A DNA stretch of 63,949 nucleotides. Source: JAMOAD01 sp023621955. GTDB lineage: Bacteria > Acidobacteriota > Aminicenantia > JAMOAD01. Positions 8,067-15,370 of the stretch are shown one piece after another. Location: assembly GCA_035403085.1 (NCBI GenBank), contig DAONEM010000009.1, positions 1 through 63,949 of the forward strand, in the 5' to 3' direction. Made by a program: the position numbers and the translations under genes. Under the pieces are notes generated by a model that saw nothing but the letters and a program-made list of their open reading frames with translations, was not told where the DNA came from and made no database searches. Numbering within the stretch: the stretch's first letter is position 1; each line of letters starts with the position of its first letter.

Positions 8067-10121
8067 ATGAAGAGTCATATATTGTTAATGTCCCTCTTGG
8101 GACTCGCCCTTTTCTTCGGGCTGGGGATTTCCCCCTTGCAGGCCCAAGAGAGTCATCCCTTCACAGTGAACGATCTTCTGACCATGGAGAGAATCAGCGA
8201 ACCCCTCATCTCTCCGGATGGACAGTGGGTCGTTTTTGTCCTTCGCACCACCGATATGGAAGCCAACCGGGGAAGAACCGACCTCTGGCTGGCTGATACC
8301 ACCGGGAAGTCTCCCCGTCGCCTCACGAGCCATCAGGCGGCCGACTACTCCCCCCTCTGGTCTGCGGACGGCAAGACCGTCTACTTCCTCTCCACCCGTT
8401 CCGGCTCCGCCCAAGTTTGGGCCGTTCCGGTCAACGGAGGGGAGGCCGTTCAGATTACGGATCTCCCTCTGGACGTGGAGAGCTTCCTCCTCTCCCCCAA
8501 AGGGGAGAGGCTTCTTCTCTCCCTTCAGGTCTTTCCCTCCTGCACCACCTTGGAAGAGACCGTGAAGGAGCTGGCCAAGAGGGAGAAGAGCAAGGTGACG
8601 GGACAGCTCTACGACGAACTCTTCATCCGCCACTGGGATACGTGGGGCGATGGACGCCGGTCCCACCTTTTCACACTCCCTCTGGGAGGCGGTGAGCCGG
8701 TCGATCTGATGAAGGGTATGACCATGGATTCTCCGACGAAGCCCTTCGGTGGCCGTGAAGAGTACACCTTCACACCGGATGGGCAAGAGGTCGTCTTCAC
8801 CGCCCGAAGAGGGGGAAGCCAAGAGGCTTGGTCGACCAACTACGACCTCTGGCGAGTGCGGATCGACGGTTCCAAGCCAGCCGAGGCGATCACAACCAAC
8901 CCTGCCTGGGACACCACCCCGGTCTTTTCTCCGGATGGACGGACCATGGCCTACTTGGCCATGGAGAGGGCCGGCTACGAGGCCGACCGCTACCGTATCG
9001 TCCTCCGCGAATGGGCCTCCGGGAAGGAGAGGGTTCTGACTCAGGGTTGGGACCGATCCTGTTCCTCCATCCTCTGGTCACAAGACGGTAAGAGCCTCTA
9101 CACCGTTGCGGAGGAGCTGGGACAACGGAAAATCTTCTCCCTGGAGAGAGAGAGCGGGAAAGTGACTCCTGTGGTCGAGAAGGGCTACGCCGGTTCCCCC
9201 TCTCTGAGCGGCAAGACCCTGGTCTACGCTCTTGAGCATCTCAAGTCTCCGGTTCAGCTCTTCGTCTTGGAAGGTAAAGGGAAGCCTTCCAGGCAGATCA
9301 CCTGGCTCAACAAGGAGAAGCTTGAAAAGATTCGGTTTGGTGAGCCTGAGCAATTCTCCTTCATCGGAGCCGGAGGGGACAAGGTCTATGGCTATACCGT
9401 GAAGCCTGCGGATTTCGATCCCTCCCGTAAGTACCCCGTGGCCTTCTTAATCCACGGTGGCCCCCAGGGCTCATTCGGCAACGATTTTCACTACCGTTGG
9501 AACCCCCAGACCTATGCGGGAGCCGGGTACGCCGTCGTCATGGTGGACTTCCACGGCTCCACCGGTTATGGGCAGAAGTTTACCGACGCCATCAACGGCG
9601 ATTGGGGAGGGAAGCCGCTGGAAGATCTGCAGAAGGGTCTTGAGGCGGCCATAGCCAAAAACTCCTGGATGGACGGAGAGAGAGTCTGCGCACTGGGAGC
9701 CTCCTACGGGGGGTATATGATCAACTGGATCGCCGGCATGTGGCCCGACCGCTTCCGCTGCCTTGTCTGTCACGACGGGAACCTGGACGAACGGATGGCC
9801 TACTTCGACACCGAAGAGCTCTGGTTCCCCGAATGGGAACACAAAGGAACCCCTTGGGAGAACCCGGAGGGTTACGCCAAGCACAACCCCATCGACCTTG
9901 TTAAAAACTGGAAGACGCCGACTCTGGTCGTCCACGGAGGTCACGATTACCGGGTTGTCGATACCCAGGGGATCTCCACCTTCACGGCTCTCCAGAGGAA
10001 GGGGATTCCCAGTCGGTTTCTCTATTTCCCCGACGAGAACCATTGGGTTCTTCAGCCCCAGAACAGCCTCTTATGGCACGAGACGGTTCTTCAATGGTTG
10101 GACCGCTGGACGAAGAAATAA
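8067..10121 (+). CDS. Secreted S9-family peptidase (acylaminoacyl / dipeptidyl peptidase-like)
   Basis: Exported serine peptidase (684 aa) of the prolyl-oligopeptidase clan that likely trims peptides in the periplasm. Signal peptide to about residue 28; a beta-propeller of TolB/WD-like blades (SPDGQWVVF, SADGKTVYFLS, TPDGQEVVFTA, SPDGRTMAYLA); then an alpha/beta hydrolase domain with Ser546 in GASYGGY, Asp627 in GGHDYR and His659 in ENHW. AAGGAGG sits seven nt upstream of the ATG. It ends just before a strong terminator. Exo- versus dipeptidyl specificity cannot be decided here. Confidence 0.92.
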   Translation: MKSHILLMSLLGLALFFGLGISPLQAQESHPFTVNDLLTMERISEPLISPDGQWVVFVLRTTDMEANRGRTDLWLADTTGKSPRRLTSHQAADYSPLWSADGKTVYFLSTRSGSAQVWAVPVNGGEAVQITDLPLDVESFLLSPKGERLLLSLQVFPSCTTLEETVKELAKREKSKVTGQLYDELFIRHWDTWGDGRRSHLFTLPLGGGEPVDLMKGMTMDSPTKPFGGREEYTFTPDGQEVVFTARRGGSQEAWSTNYDLWRVRIDGSKPAEAITTNPAWDTTPVFSPDGRTMAYLAMERAGYEADRYRIVLREWASGKERVLTQGWDRSCSSILWSQDGKSLYTVAEELGQRKIFSLERESGKVTPVVEKGYAGSPSLSGKTLVYALEHLKSPVQLFVLEGKGKPSRQITWLNKEKLEKIRFGEPEQFSFIGAGGDKVYGYTVKPADFDPSRKYPVAFLIHGGPQGSFGNDFHYRWNPQTYAGAGYAVVMVDFHGSTGYGQKFTDAINGDWGGKPLEDLQKGLEAAIAKNSWMDGERVCALGASYGGYMINWIAGMWPDRFRCLVCHDGNLDERMAYFDTEELWFPEWEHKGTPWENPEGYAKHNPIDLVKNWKTPTLVVHGGHDYRVVDTQGISTFTALQRKGIPSRFLYFPDENHWVLQPQNSLLWHETVLQWLDRWTKK

Positions 10122-10128
10122 ACACACT

Positions 10129-10170
10129 CCCTCCTGGGTGGAGCATCTGCCGCCCAGGAGGGTTTTTTTT
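10129..10170 (+). terminator. Intrinsic terminator after S9 peptidase
   Basis: Perfect 10-bp stem CCCTCCTGGG (10129-10138) with CCCAGGAGGG (10153-10162), 14-nt loop, followed by eight T (10163-10170). It also lies just beyond the stop of the convergent gene. Confidence 0.92.
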
Positions 10171-10642
10171 AGAGGTTCTCCATCATGGAGAGGGCGATAT
10201 GTTTGCCGCTCTCCTTCAACTCGGCGTTGAAACAGTTCACCCTATCGCAGACGGAAAGGGAGTCGGAAAAATTCCGCTGGTGCGTCGTGAAGAGAGCCCT
10301 CAAGTCTCCTCCGCAGGGGCAGGGCGAGAGAACCGGAAGAGGTGTCGAGCAGTGAGGGCAGAAGAGTTCTACTCTTTCGTCGGCTTGCAGGTCAATATCC
10401 CAGGTGATTCGGGACTTCTCGCCGAAGATGGGGCTCAAGGCTACCAGACCTTGGGACCCGTCCTTCTTCCTTGCGCCCAGTAGGATTCCGGGATACCCGT
10501 TGAAAGAGGCTCGGGAAGAGATGAGGTTGTGCCCTTGAGGGCAACAGCAGGAAGAGAAGACGACGACTTTGGGTGCGGAGAGGAAATCGCGCTTGATGGG
10601 GTTGGGAAAGAGCATCATCCCCTTGTGATCGAACCTTTCCAT
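10169..10642 (-). CDS. Cysteine-rich protein of unknown function
   Basis: I do not recognise this 157-aa protein. It has a CCCPQGH motif near residue 32, a C-P-H-C...C-P-C-G-G arrangement typical of a zinc knuckle, and late single cysteines (VCDRVNCF). It has no signal peptide or membrane segment, so it is probably a cytoplasmic metal-binding protein. The start at 10642 is set by AAGGAGGG four nt upstream and a promoter at 10679-10707; a longer reading frame would run through tRNA-Leu and is rejected. It converges on the S9 peptidase gene. Confidence 0.7.
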   Translation of the reverse strand: MERFDHKGMMLFPNPIKRDFLSAPKVVVFSSCCCPQGHNLISSRASFNGYPGILLGARKKDGSQGLVALSPIFGEKSRITWDIDLQADERVELFCPHCSTPLPVLSPCPCGGDLRALFTTHQRNFSDSLSVCDRVNCFNAELKESGKHIALSMMENL

Positions 10643-10678
10643 GGGACCCTCCTTAGCGGTGAGTGATCTCCTTTCCCT

Positions 10679-10707
10679 AGTATAACCTTGAAGGGGAGAT
10701 GGGGCAA
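10679..10707 (-). promoter_or_regulatory. Promoter of the Cys-rich gene
   Basis: Read on the minus strand: TTGCCC, 17-nt spacer, TATACT. It lies about 37 nt upstream of the ATG at 10642. Confidence 0.7.
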
Positions 10708-10721
10708 ACACTTTTTCTCCC

Positions 10722-10750
10722 TTGACACACCCCTGTCCATCGGGTATGAT
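10722..10750 (+). promoter_or_regulatory. Promoter of tRNA-Leu (and probably trmH)
   Basis: Consensus TTGACA (10722-10727), 17-nt spacer, TATGAT (10745-10750), placing transcription start about 12 nt before the mature tRNA. Confidence 0.85.
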
Positions 10751-10769
10751 AATCCATCGTTTCTGGGAT

Positions 10770-10853
10770 GCCGAAGTGGCGAAACTGGCAGACGCGCTGG
10801 GTTCAGGGTCCAGTGGGAGCAATCCTGTGGGGGTTCGAGTCCCCCCTTCGGCA
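10770..10853 (+). tRNA. tRNA-Leu (anticodon CAG)
   Basis: An 84-nt class II tRNA. Acceptor GCCGAAG (10770-10776) pairs with CTTCGGC (10846-10852), discriminator A at 10853. Anticodon stem CTGGG/TCCAG, loop TTCAGGG with CAG at 10804-10806; long variable arm; T loop GGTTCGAGT. The CCA end is not encoded. The methyltransferase trmH begins 18 nt downstream without a terminator. Confidence 0.96.
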
Positions 10854-10871
10854 TACTTTTCCTCCATCCAA

Positions 10872-11456
10872 ATGCCCACCGAAAAAAGAGTTCAGAGAGT
10901 CGAAAGCGTTCTCTCCCAACGGCAGTCCGACCTAGTAGTGGTTCTCGAAAATCTCCGTAACACCCATAACGCCAACGCCGTCTTGAGAACTATGGACCTC
11001 TTCGGCGTTCAGCACCTCTACATCATCAATACGATGAACGAACCCTTTCCCATCAACGAGGCCATCACCACCGGGGCCGACAGATGGCTCACCCTCCATC
11101 CCTTCTTCAGCGTCAAGGCTTGCATGGAAGAGCTGACCCAGAGGGGCTTTCAAATTTACGCGACCTCTCTCACCAGCGACAGCGTGCCAGTGGCGTCCAT
11201 GGATTACTGCGGTAAAAGGGCCATCGTTTTCGGAAACGAGAAGCTGGGAGTCTCCGAAGAGATTCTTCGATGGACCCATAAGAACATCTCCATCCCCATG
11301 AAGGGGATGGTTCGGAGCTTCAACCTCTCCGTCTCGGTGGCCTTGATCCTCTACGAAGCCTTGAGACAGAGGGAGGAGAAGAACTACCAGGGAGGCCTCC
11401 CCGTTGAAGAAAAGGAAGAGCTTCGCCGTCGTTGGCTTCATTCTGCTTCTCGTTAG
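10872..11456 (+). CDS. trmH: tRNA (guanosine-2'-O)-methyltransferase, SPOUT family
   Basis: SpoU-type knotted methyltransferase (194 aa) that most resembles TrmH, which 2'-O-methylates G18 in tRNA D-loops. The three SPOUT motifs are present: N-x-x-A-x-x-R-x-x-x-x-F-G (NTHNANAVLRTMDLFGV), FGNEKLGVSEEIL, and IPMKGMVRSFNLSVSVALILYEALRQR. It is short compared with E. coli TrmH. There is no strong ribosome site. It directly follows tRNA-Leu, probably on the same transcript. Another RNA target among SpoU relatives is possible. Confidence 0.85.
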   Translation: MPTEKRVQRVESVLSQRQSDLVVVLENLRNTHNANAVLRTMDLFGVQHLYIINTMNEPFPINEAITTGADRWLTLHPFFSVKACMEELTQRGFQIYATSLTSDSVPVASMDYCGKRAIVFGNEKLGVSEEILRWTHKNISIPMKGMVRSFNLSVSVALILYEALRQREEKNYQGGLPVEEKEELRRRWLHSASR

Positions 11457-12426
11457 CCTTCGCCTCTGGGCGGTTTCCAATCCGACCCCTCTGGAAGGGA
11501 ACGGGCCACGCTATAGGTTGAAGATGAACTTCTCCGTGAAATCCTGGGGTAGGCTGGCCCTGCTCATCCCCTATAAGGCCTACCTGGAGGTGAACGGTGA
11601 CCTGTTCCTGAGAGTCTATAAGGATGGGGAGAAGGGGGAGAGGTTCCTCTTCGATGGAATCGGAGAACCCGGCATCTACATGCAAACCATCGACTTCATC
11701 CCTTCGGAGGTTCATGTTCGGGCGGCCTCAAACTCGATCGAAGAGAGCGTCCGCTACGGGAAGGAGAGGCTGGAGAGCTGGAAAGCCGTCAACGGGTTCT
11801 TCTGCGAGAAGGTTCCCCCGAAAGGCTTTAAGGCTTTGCCGTTCCTCTTCAAGAAAGGGAATGGCAAGTTTACCTTCCTCAGGGACAGAGAGGGACTCTT
11901 CCCCGAAGAGAGCGTGGAAAACTCTCTGGACCTCTATTACCCCTGGCCTTCGAAGAGCAAGTTTTCGGTTCCCGCTTACAAGATGTTGGCGGCGGCCCTC
12001 ACCTTTTTTAACACCCCCTTTAAAGGCGCCGAAGGGGAGAGCTCCTATAAGGTCATCAACATCAACTTGAACAGGCCTATGAACAAAGTCCTGAAGTATA
12101 CGGTTCCGGCGGTTCAGAAGTTCGTTCAGCTCAAGCAGAGAAGGCTCTTTGCGGTGGACTTCCTCGTTACCCGAGAGGGGAGCTGGACTATCTACGAAGG
12201 GGAGAGCTTCCCGGAAGTGACGGTTTGGGGCGGGTTTTCGATAAAGGAGTACAGGCGAAGGGTTGTGATGGACCCAAAAACCTTGGAACTCAAGGAAGAT
12301 CGCGTCTACTTCAAGATCTTAGACGATAAGGGACATGGGGGAGAGGGACGGTTGGAGTTGATCAGAGAGGACGAAGGGACTTTCGCATCAGCAGACGGAG
12401 TCCACTCTTCTCTCTCTGGTAGATGA
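11404..12426 (+). CDS. Exported protein of unknown function
   Basis: A 340-aa protein starting with TTG at 11404, inside the 3' end of trmH, preceded by GGGAGG nine nt upstream. An N-terminal signal (KKRKSFAVVGFILLLVSLRLWA) points to the periplasm. The rest is beta-rich without a motif I can name; the pattern of paired aromatic strands (LALLIPYKAYLEVNGDLFLRVY, split by turns) loosely recalls DUF3108-type envelope proteins, but this is a weak impression. Its last 65 nt overlap the convergent kinase gene in antisense. Confidence 0.6.
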   Translation: MKKRKSFAVVGFILLLVSLRLWAVSNPTPLEGNGPRYRLKMNFSVKSWGRLALLIPYKAYLEVNGDLFLRVYKDGEKGERFLFDGIGEPGIYMQTIDFIPSEVHVRAASNSIEESVRYGKERLESWKAVNGFFCEKVPPKGFKALPFLFKKGNGKFTFLRDREGLFPEESVENSLDLYYPWPSKSKFSVPAYKMLAAALTFFNTPFKGAEGESSYKVININLNRPMNKVLKYTVPAVQKFVQLKQRRLFAVDFLVTREGSWTIYEGESFPEVTVWGGFSIKEYRRRVVMDPKTLELKEDRVYFKILDDKGHGGEGRLELIREDEGTFASADGVHSSLSGR

Positions 12427-12787
12427 CCTTGTCCATCTTGGAGGCGATAATCAGCTTCCCCCGTCCGTGAAGGGGGGGGAAGAAGTCCTCCGGGGTCTCC
12501 TCGGCCGTGGGCAAGGGGGGAGGAGTCGATGAGGTTCCCTCTCCTTGGTCCTTGATGGAGAGGATGAACTGCTTCTCATCCCAGAGAAAACGGACCGTCA
12601 CGCTCTTGGATTCGTCTTTGTGGTTGCCGTGGAGGATCGCGTTGGCCAAGGCTTCACGTAAAGAAATCTCGATGTCCCAACGGTTCTCCTCGGAGACCGC
12701 GAGGCTCTGGGCGATGGACGTAAAGGCTTCGACCACGCTTTCGATCATGCCGACACGGCTTTGGATCTTCATGGACAAGACGTTCAT
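12362..12787 (-). CDS. RsbW-like anti-sigma-factor / ATP-binding kinase
   Basis: A 141-aa stand-alone HATPase_c_2 domain, the fold of RsbW, SpoIIAB and related serine kinases that bind sigma factors and phosphorylate STAS antagonists. Visible are the N box (SLREALANAILHGN) and G1-like SIKDQGEG, while the region after it holds a Pro-rich insert before GRGKLIIASKMD. No sigma factor or STAS gene is adjacent. The promoter at 12794-12823 puts the first nucleotide on the A of ATG 12787, so the mRNA is probably leaderless; no ribosome site exists. Confidence 0.8.
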   Translation of the reverse strand: MNVLSMKIQSRVGMIESVVEAFTSIAQSLAVSEENRWDIEISLREALANAILHGNHKDESKSVTVRFLWDEKQFILSIKDQGEGTSSTPPPLPTAEETPEDFFPPLHGRGKLIIASKMDKVIYQREKSGLRLLMRKSLRPL

Positions 12788-12793
12788 CAAGAA

Positions 12794-12823
12794 ACTATAG
12801 AAGAAAAGGGGTGGGGTTGTCAA
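12794..12823 (-). promoter_or_regulatory. Promoter giving a leaderless mRNA (RsbW-like gene)
   Basis: On the minus strand: TTGACA, 18-nt spacer, TATAGT, then only six nt (TTCTTG) before ATG at 12787. With standard geometry +1 coincides with the A of the start codon. Confidence 0.75.
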
Positions 12824-12870
12824 GGAAGGAGAGCTTCGCCCCATAGGGTTTGGAGAATGGGAATTTTTGC

Positions 12871-12898
12871 TTGACAAGAGAGGGAAAGGGACTATATT
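12871..12898 (+). promoter_or_regulatory. Promoter of the PilZ gene
   Basis: TTGACA (12871-12876), 16-nt spacer, TATATT (12893-12898), about 29 nt upstream of the ATG. Confidence 0.8.
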
Positions 12899-12927
12899 TT
12901 TAAGTAGCGGATCTAAGGGGAAAACAA

Positions 12928-13245
12928 ATGGAAAAGCGAAGGGAGAGTCGTCTAAGAAAGAAGTATATGGTTCGTTTCGGGGAGAACGATTTTGAGCGGC
13001 TTGGCTTCACCGGGGACCTTTCCAAAAAGGGGATGTTCATAACGTCAAGCCATGTGATCACACCGAATTCTCCTGTTCAGATTCTGTTTCACCACGATGA
13101 CCGGGTCTTCAGCATCCAAGGGGTCGTGAAGTGGAGCCTTCGTTACCCCGGTCGCTACTCCTCCTATGTGCCGAGCGGGATGGGTGTTGAGATCAAGAAG
13201 GCCCCAGGGGATTACTACCGCTTTGTGGAAGAGGATGGGGATTGA
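12928..13245 (+). CDS. PilZ-domain protein (cyclic di-GMP receptor)
   Basis: A 105-aa single-domain PilZ protein. The N-terminal KRRESR supplies the RxxxR-type arginines and DLSKKGMFI supplies the D/N-x-S-x-x-G motif that bind cyclic di-GMP; the rest forms the six-strand barrel (VQILFHHDDRVFSIQGVVKW). It likely passes a cyclic di-GMP signal to motility or surface functions. It stands alone between its own promoter and terminator. The ribosome site (AAGGGG) is weak. Confidence 0.88.
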   Translation: MEKRRESRLRKKYMVRFGENDFERLGFTGDLSKKGMFITSSHVITPNSPVQILFHHDDRVFSIQGVVKWSLRYPGRYSSYVPSGMGVEIKKAPGDYYRFVEEDGD

Positions 13246-13250
13246 GAAGG

Positions 13251-13274
13251 GAGGGCGAGAGCCCTCTTTTTTTT
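13251..13274 (+). terminator. Intrinsic terminator after PilZ gene
   Basis: Stem GAGGGC (13251-13256) and GCCCTC (13261-13266) around a GAGA tetraloop, followed by eight T. Confidence 0.9.
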
Positions 13275-13310
13275 CTTTATATATGAGTCATGTATTATAA
13301 AGAAATATAC

Positions 13311-13339
13311 TTGACAGTATATCAATAGCGCTGTATACT
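13311..13339 (+). promoter_or_regulatory. Promoter of dnaK
   Basis: Consensus TTGACA (13311-13316), 17-nt spacer, TATACT (13334-13339) in a locally AT-rich stretch. No CIRCE-type inverted repeat or sigma-32-like element is visible. An in-frame codon at 13339 lies in the -10 box and is not a start. Confidence 0.85.
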
Positions 13340-13371
13340 TGAAACATCTTATTCCTGAAAGGAGGTTGCCT

Positions 13372-15306
13372 ATGGGAAAGATCATCGGCATCGATTTGGG
13401 AACGACGAACTCCGTCGTTGCCATCATGGAAGGTGGAGATCCCTCTGTTATCGTCAACCAGGAGGGGTCGCGGCTCACCCCTTCGGTTGTGGCCTATACT
13501 AAGGATGGAGAGGTTCTTGTCGGGCAGGTCGCCAAGAGACAGGCCGTTACAAACCCTGAAAACACTGTTTTCTCCATAAAGCGTTTCATGGGACGTCGTT
13601 ACGACGAGGTAGGGGAGGAGACCAGGCTGGTTCCTTATAAGGTTGTCAAGGGCCCCCATGACGACGCTCGGGTCGAGCTTATAGGAAAGAGCTACCCTGC
13701 CCCTGAGATTTCCGCCAAGATTCTTGGCAAGCTCAAGGACGCCGCCGAGGCCTACCTCGGCCAGAAGGTGACCGACGCGGTGATCACCGTGCCCGCCTAT
13801 TTCAACGACGCCCAGAGGCAAGCGACGAAGGATGCCGGAACGATCGCCGGGTTGAACGTTCGACGGATCATCAACGAACCGACCGCCGCCGCTTTGGCCT
13901 ACGGTTTGGACAAGAAGAAGGACGAGGTGATCGCCGTCTTTGACTTCGGCGGAGGAACCTTCGATATCTCCATCCTCGAAGTTGGTGACAACGTCGTGGA
14001 GGTGAAATCCACCAACGGGGATACTCACCTCGGCGGGGATAACATCGACCAGAAGATCATCGAGTGGATCATCGATGAGTTCAAGAAGGAGAACGGCATC
14101 GATCTGAGCAAAGACAAGATGGCCCTTCAGCGTCTCAAAGAGGCCTCTGAGAAGGCGAAAGTGGAACTCTCCTCTGCCTTGGAGACAGAGATCAACCTTC
14201 CCTTCATCACCGCCGACGCCACTGGTCCCAAGCATCTGGTGAAGAAGATCAGCCGAGCCCAACTCGAGAACTTGGTGGAGGATATCCTCAAGAGAACCCT
14301 GGAACCCACCAAGGCCGCTCTAGCCGACGCGGGCATGAAGCCTTCGGAGATCAGCGAAGTGATCATGGTGGGAGGCTCCACCCGCATTCCCAAGGTCTAC
14401 CAGATGGTCAAGGAGTTCTTCGGAAAAGAGCCCCATAAAGGGGTGAACCCCGACGAAGTCGTCGCCGTCGGAGCCGCCGTTCAGGGAGCCGTCCTGGCGG
14501 GAGAGGTGAAGGACATCCTCCTGCTGGACGTTACGCCCCTCTCCCTGGGTCTGGAGACTCTGGGAGGGGTCGCCCATAAGCTGATCCCCAGGAACACCAC
14601 CATCCCGACGAAGAAATCCGAGGTCTTCACCACCGCCGAGGATTTCCAGAACACCGTGGAGGTTCACATCGTCCAGGGGGAGAGGGAGATGGCCTCAGAC
14701 AACAGAACTCTCGGTCGTTTCCAGCTTTCCGGAATCCCTCCGGCACCCAGGGGAGTCCCCCAGGTGGAGGTTACCTTCGATATCGACGCCAACGGGATTA
14801 TGAACGTCTCTGCGAAGGATAAGGGGACCGGTAAGACCCAGCAGATCACCATTACGGCCTCCAGCGGTTTGACCAAGGATGAAGTGGACAAGATGGTGAA
14901 GGATGCCGACGCCAACAGGGCGGAAGACGAGAAGCGTAAAGAGCTCATCGAGGCGAAGAACCAACTGGATAACCTCACCTACCAGATGGAGAAGATGAAG
15001 AACGAGAACAAAGAGAAGATGCCCCCCGAAGACGTGGCCGCCGTCGAAGGGGTCGTCAAAGAGGCCCGGGAGATCAAGGAGAAGGCCCAGACGAAGGAGG
15101 AGATCGAACAGGTTCTTCAGAAGATCAACCAGGTCTCTTCCAAGGTTGCTCAGAACCTCTACAAGACAACGGCCCAGGAGCCCCCGAAGGATCAGGGTGC
15201 TTCCGGTCAGCCACAGGGGGGCGCCGAAGCCGGAGCGCCCAACGGCGCCGAAGCTCCCGCCAACGAGGGTGAAGTCATCGACGCCGAGTTTGAAGACGCG
15301 AAATAA
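13372..15306 (+). CDS. dnaK: Chaperone DnaK (Hsp70)
   Basis: Full-length Hsp70 (644 aa), the ATP-driven cytoplasmic chaperone. Nucleotide domain: GIDLGTTNSVVA (residues 5-16), RIINEPTAAALAYGLD, FDFGGGTFDISIL and VGGSTRIPKVY. Interdomain linker LLLDVTPLSLG, substrate domain, lid, and an Ala/Gly/Gln-rich tail ending in EVIDAEFED, close to the EEVD-like bacterial terminus. AAAGGAGG precedes ATG 13372. Unlike many genomes, grpE and dnaJ are not adjacent. Confidence 0.98.
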   Translation: MGKIIGIDLGTTNSVVAIMEGGDPSVIVNQEGSRLTPSVVAYTKDGEVLVGQVAKRQAVTNPENTVFSIKRFMGRRYDEVGEETRLVPYKVVKGPHDDARVELIGKSYPAPEISAKILGKLKDAAEAYLGQKVTDAVITVPAYFNDAQRQATKDAGTIAGLNVRRIINEPTAAALAYGLDKKKDEVIAVFDFGGGTFDISILEVGDNVVEVKSTNGDTHLGGDNIDQKIIEWIIDEFKKENGIDLSKDKMALQRLKEASEKAKVELSSALETEINLPFITADATGPKHLVKKISRAQLENLVEDILKRTLEPTKAALADAGMKPSEISEVIMVGGSTRIPKVYQMVKEFFGKEPHKGVNPDEVVAVGAAVQGAVLAGEVKDILLLDVTPLSLGLETLGGVAHKLIPRNTTIPTKKSEVFTTAEDFQNTVEVHIVQGEREMASDNRTLGRFQLSGIPPAPRGVPQVEVTFDIDANGIMNVSAKDKGTGKTQQITITASSGLTKDEVDKMVKDADANRAEDEKRKELIEAKNQLDNLTYQMEKMKNENKEKMPPEDVAAVEGVVKEAREIKEKAQTKEEIEQVLQKINQVSSKVAQNLYKTTAQEPPKDQGASGQPQGGAEAGAPNGAEAPANEGEVIDAEFEDAK

Positions 15307-15336
15307 GTTTTCCCGGTAAGGGTTTTGTGTTATAAG

Positions 15337-15364
15337 GGTAGGGAGGGCCTCGGCCCTCCCTACC
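15337..15364. other. Perfect 13-bp hairpin abutting a start codon
   Basis: GGTAGGGAGGGCC (15337-15349) and its exact complement GGCCCTCCCTACC (15352-15364) flank a two-nt centre. The 3' side is followed by GAAAAA and ATG at 15371, not by a U-run. It may end dnaK transcripts, but it lies where a ribosome site for the glycosyltransferase would be. Confidence 0.7.
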
Positions 15365-15370
15365 GAAAAA

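Noticed and set aside
10643..10879. N-terminal extension of the Cys-rich protein to 10879
   Set aside because: It would run through tRNA-Leu and its promoter; the ribosome site and promoter support 10642.
13270..13340. CIRCE or sigma-32 element upstream of dnaK
   Set aside because: No TTAGCACTC-type inverted repeat or sigma-32-like boxes; only a sigma-70 promoter and a short ATGAGTCAT palindrome that could be chance.
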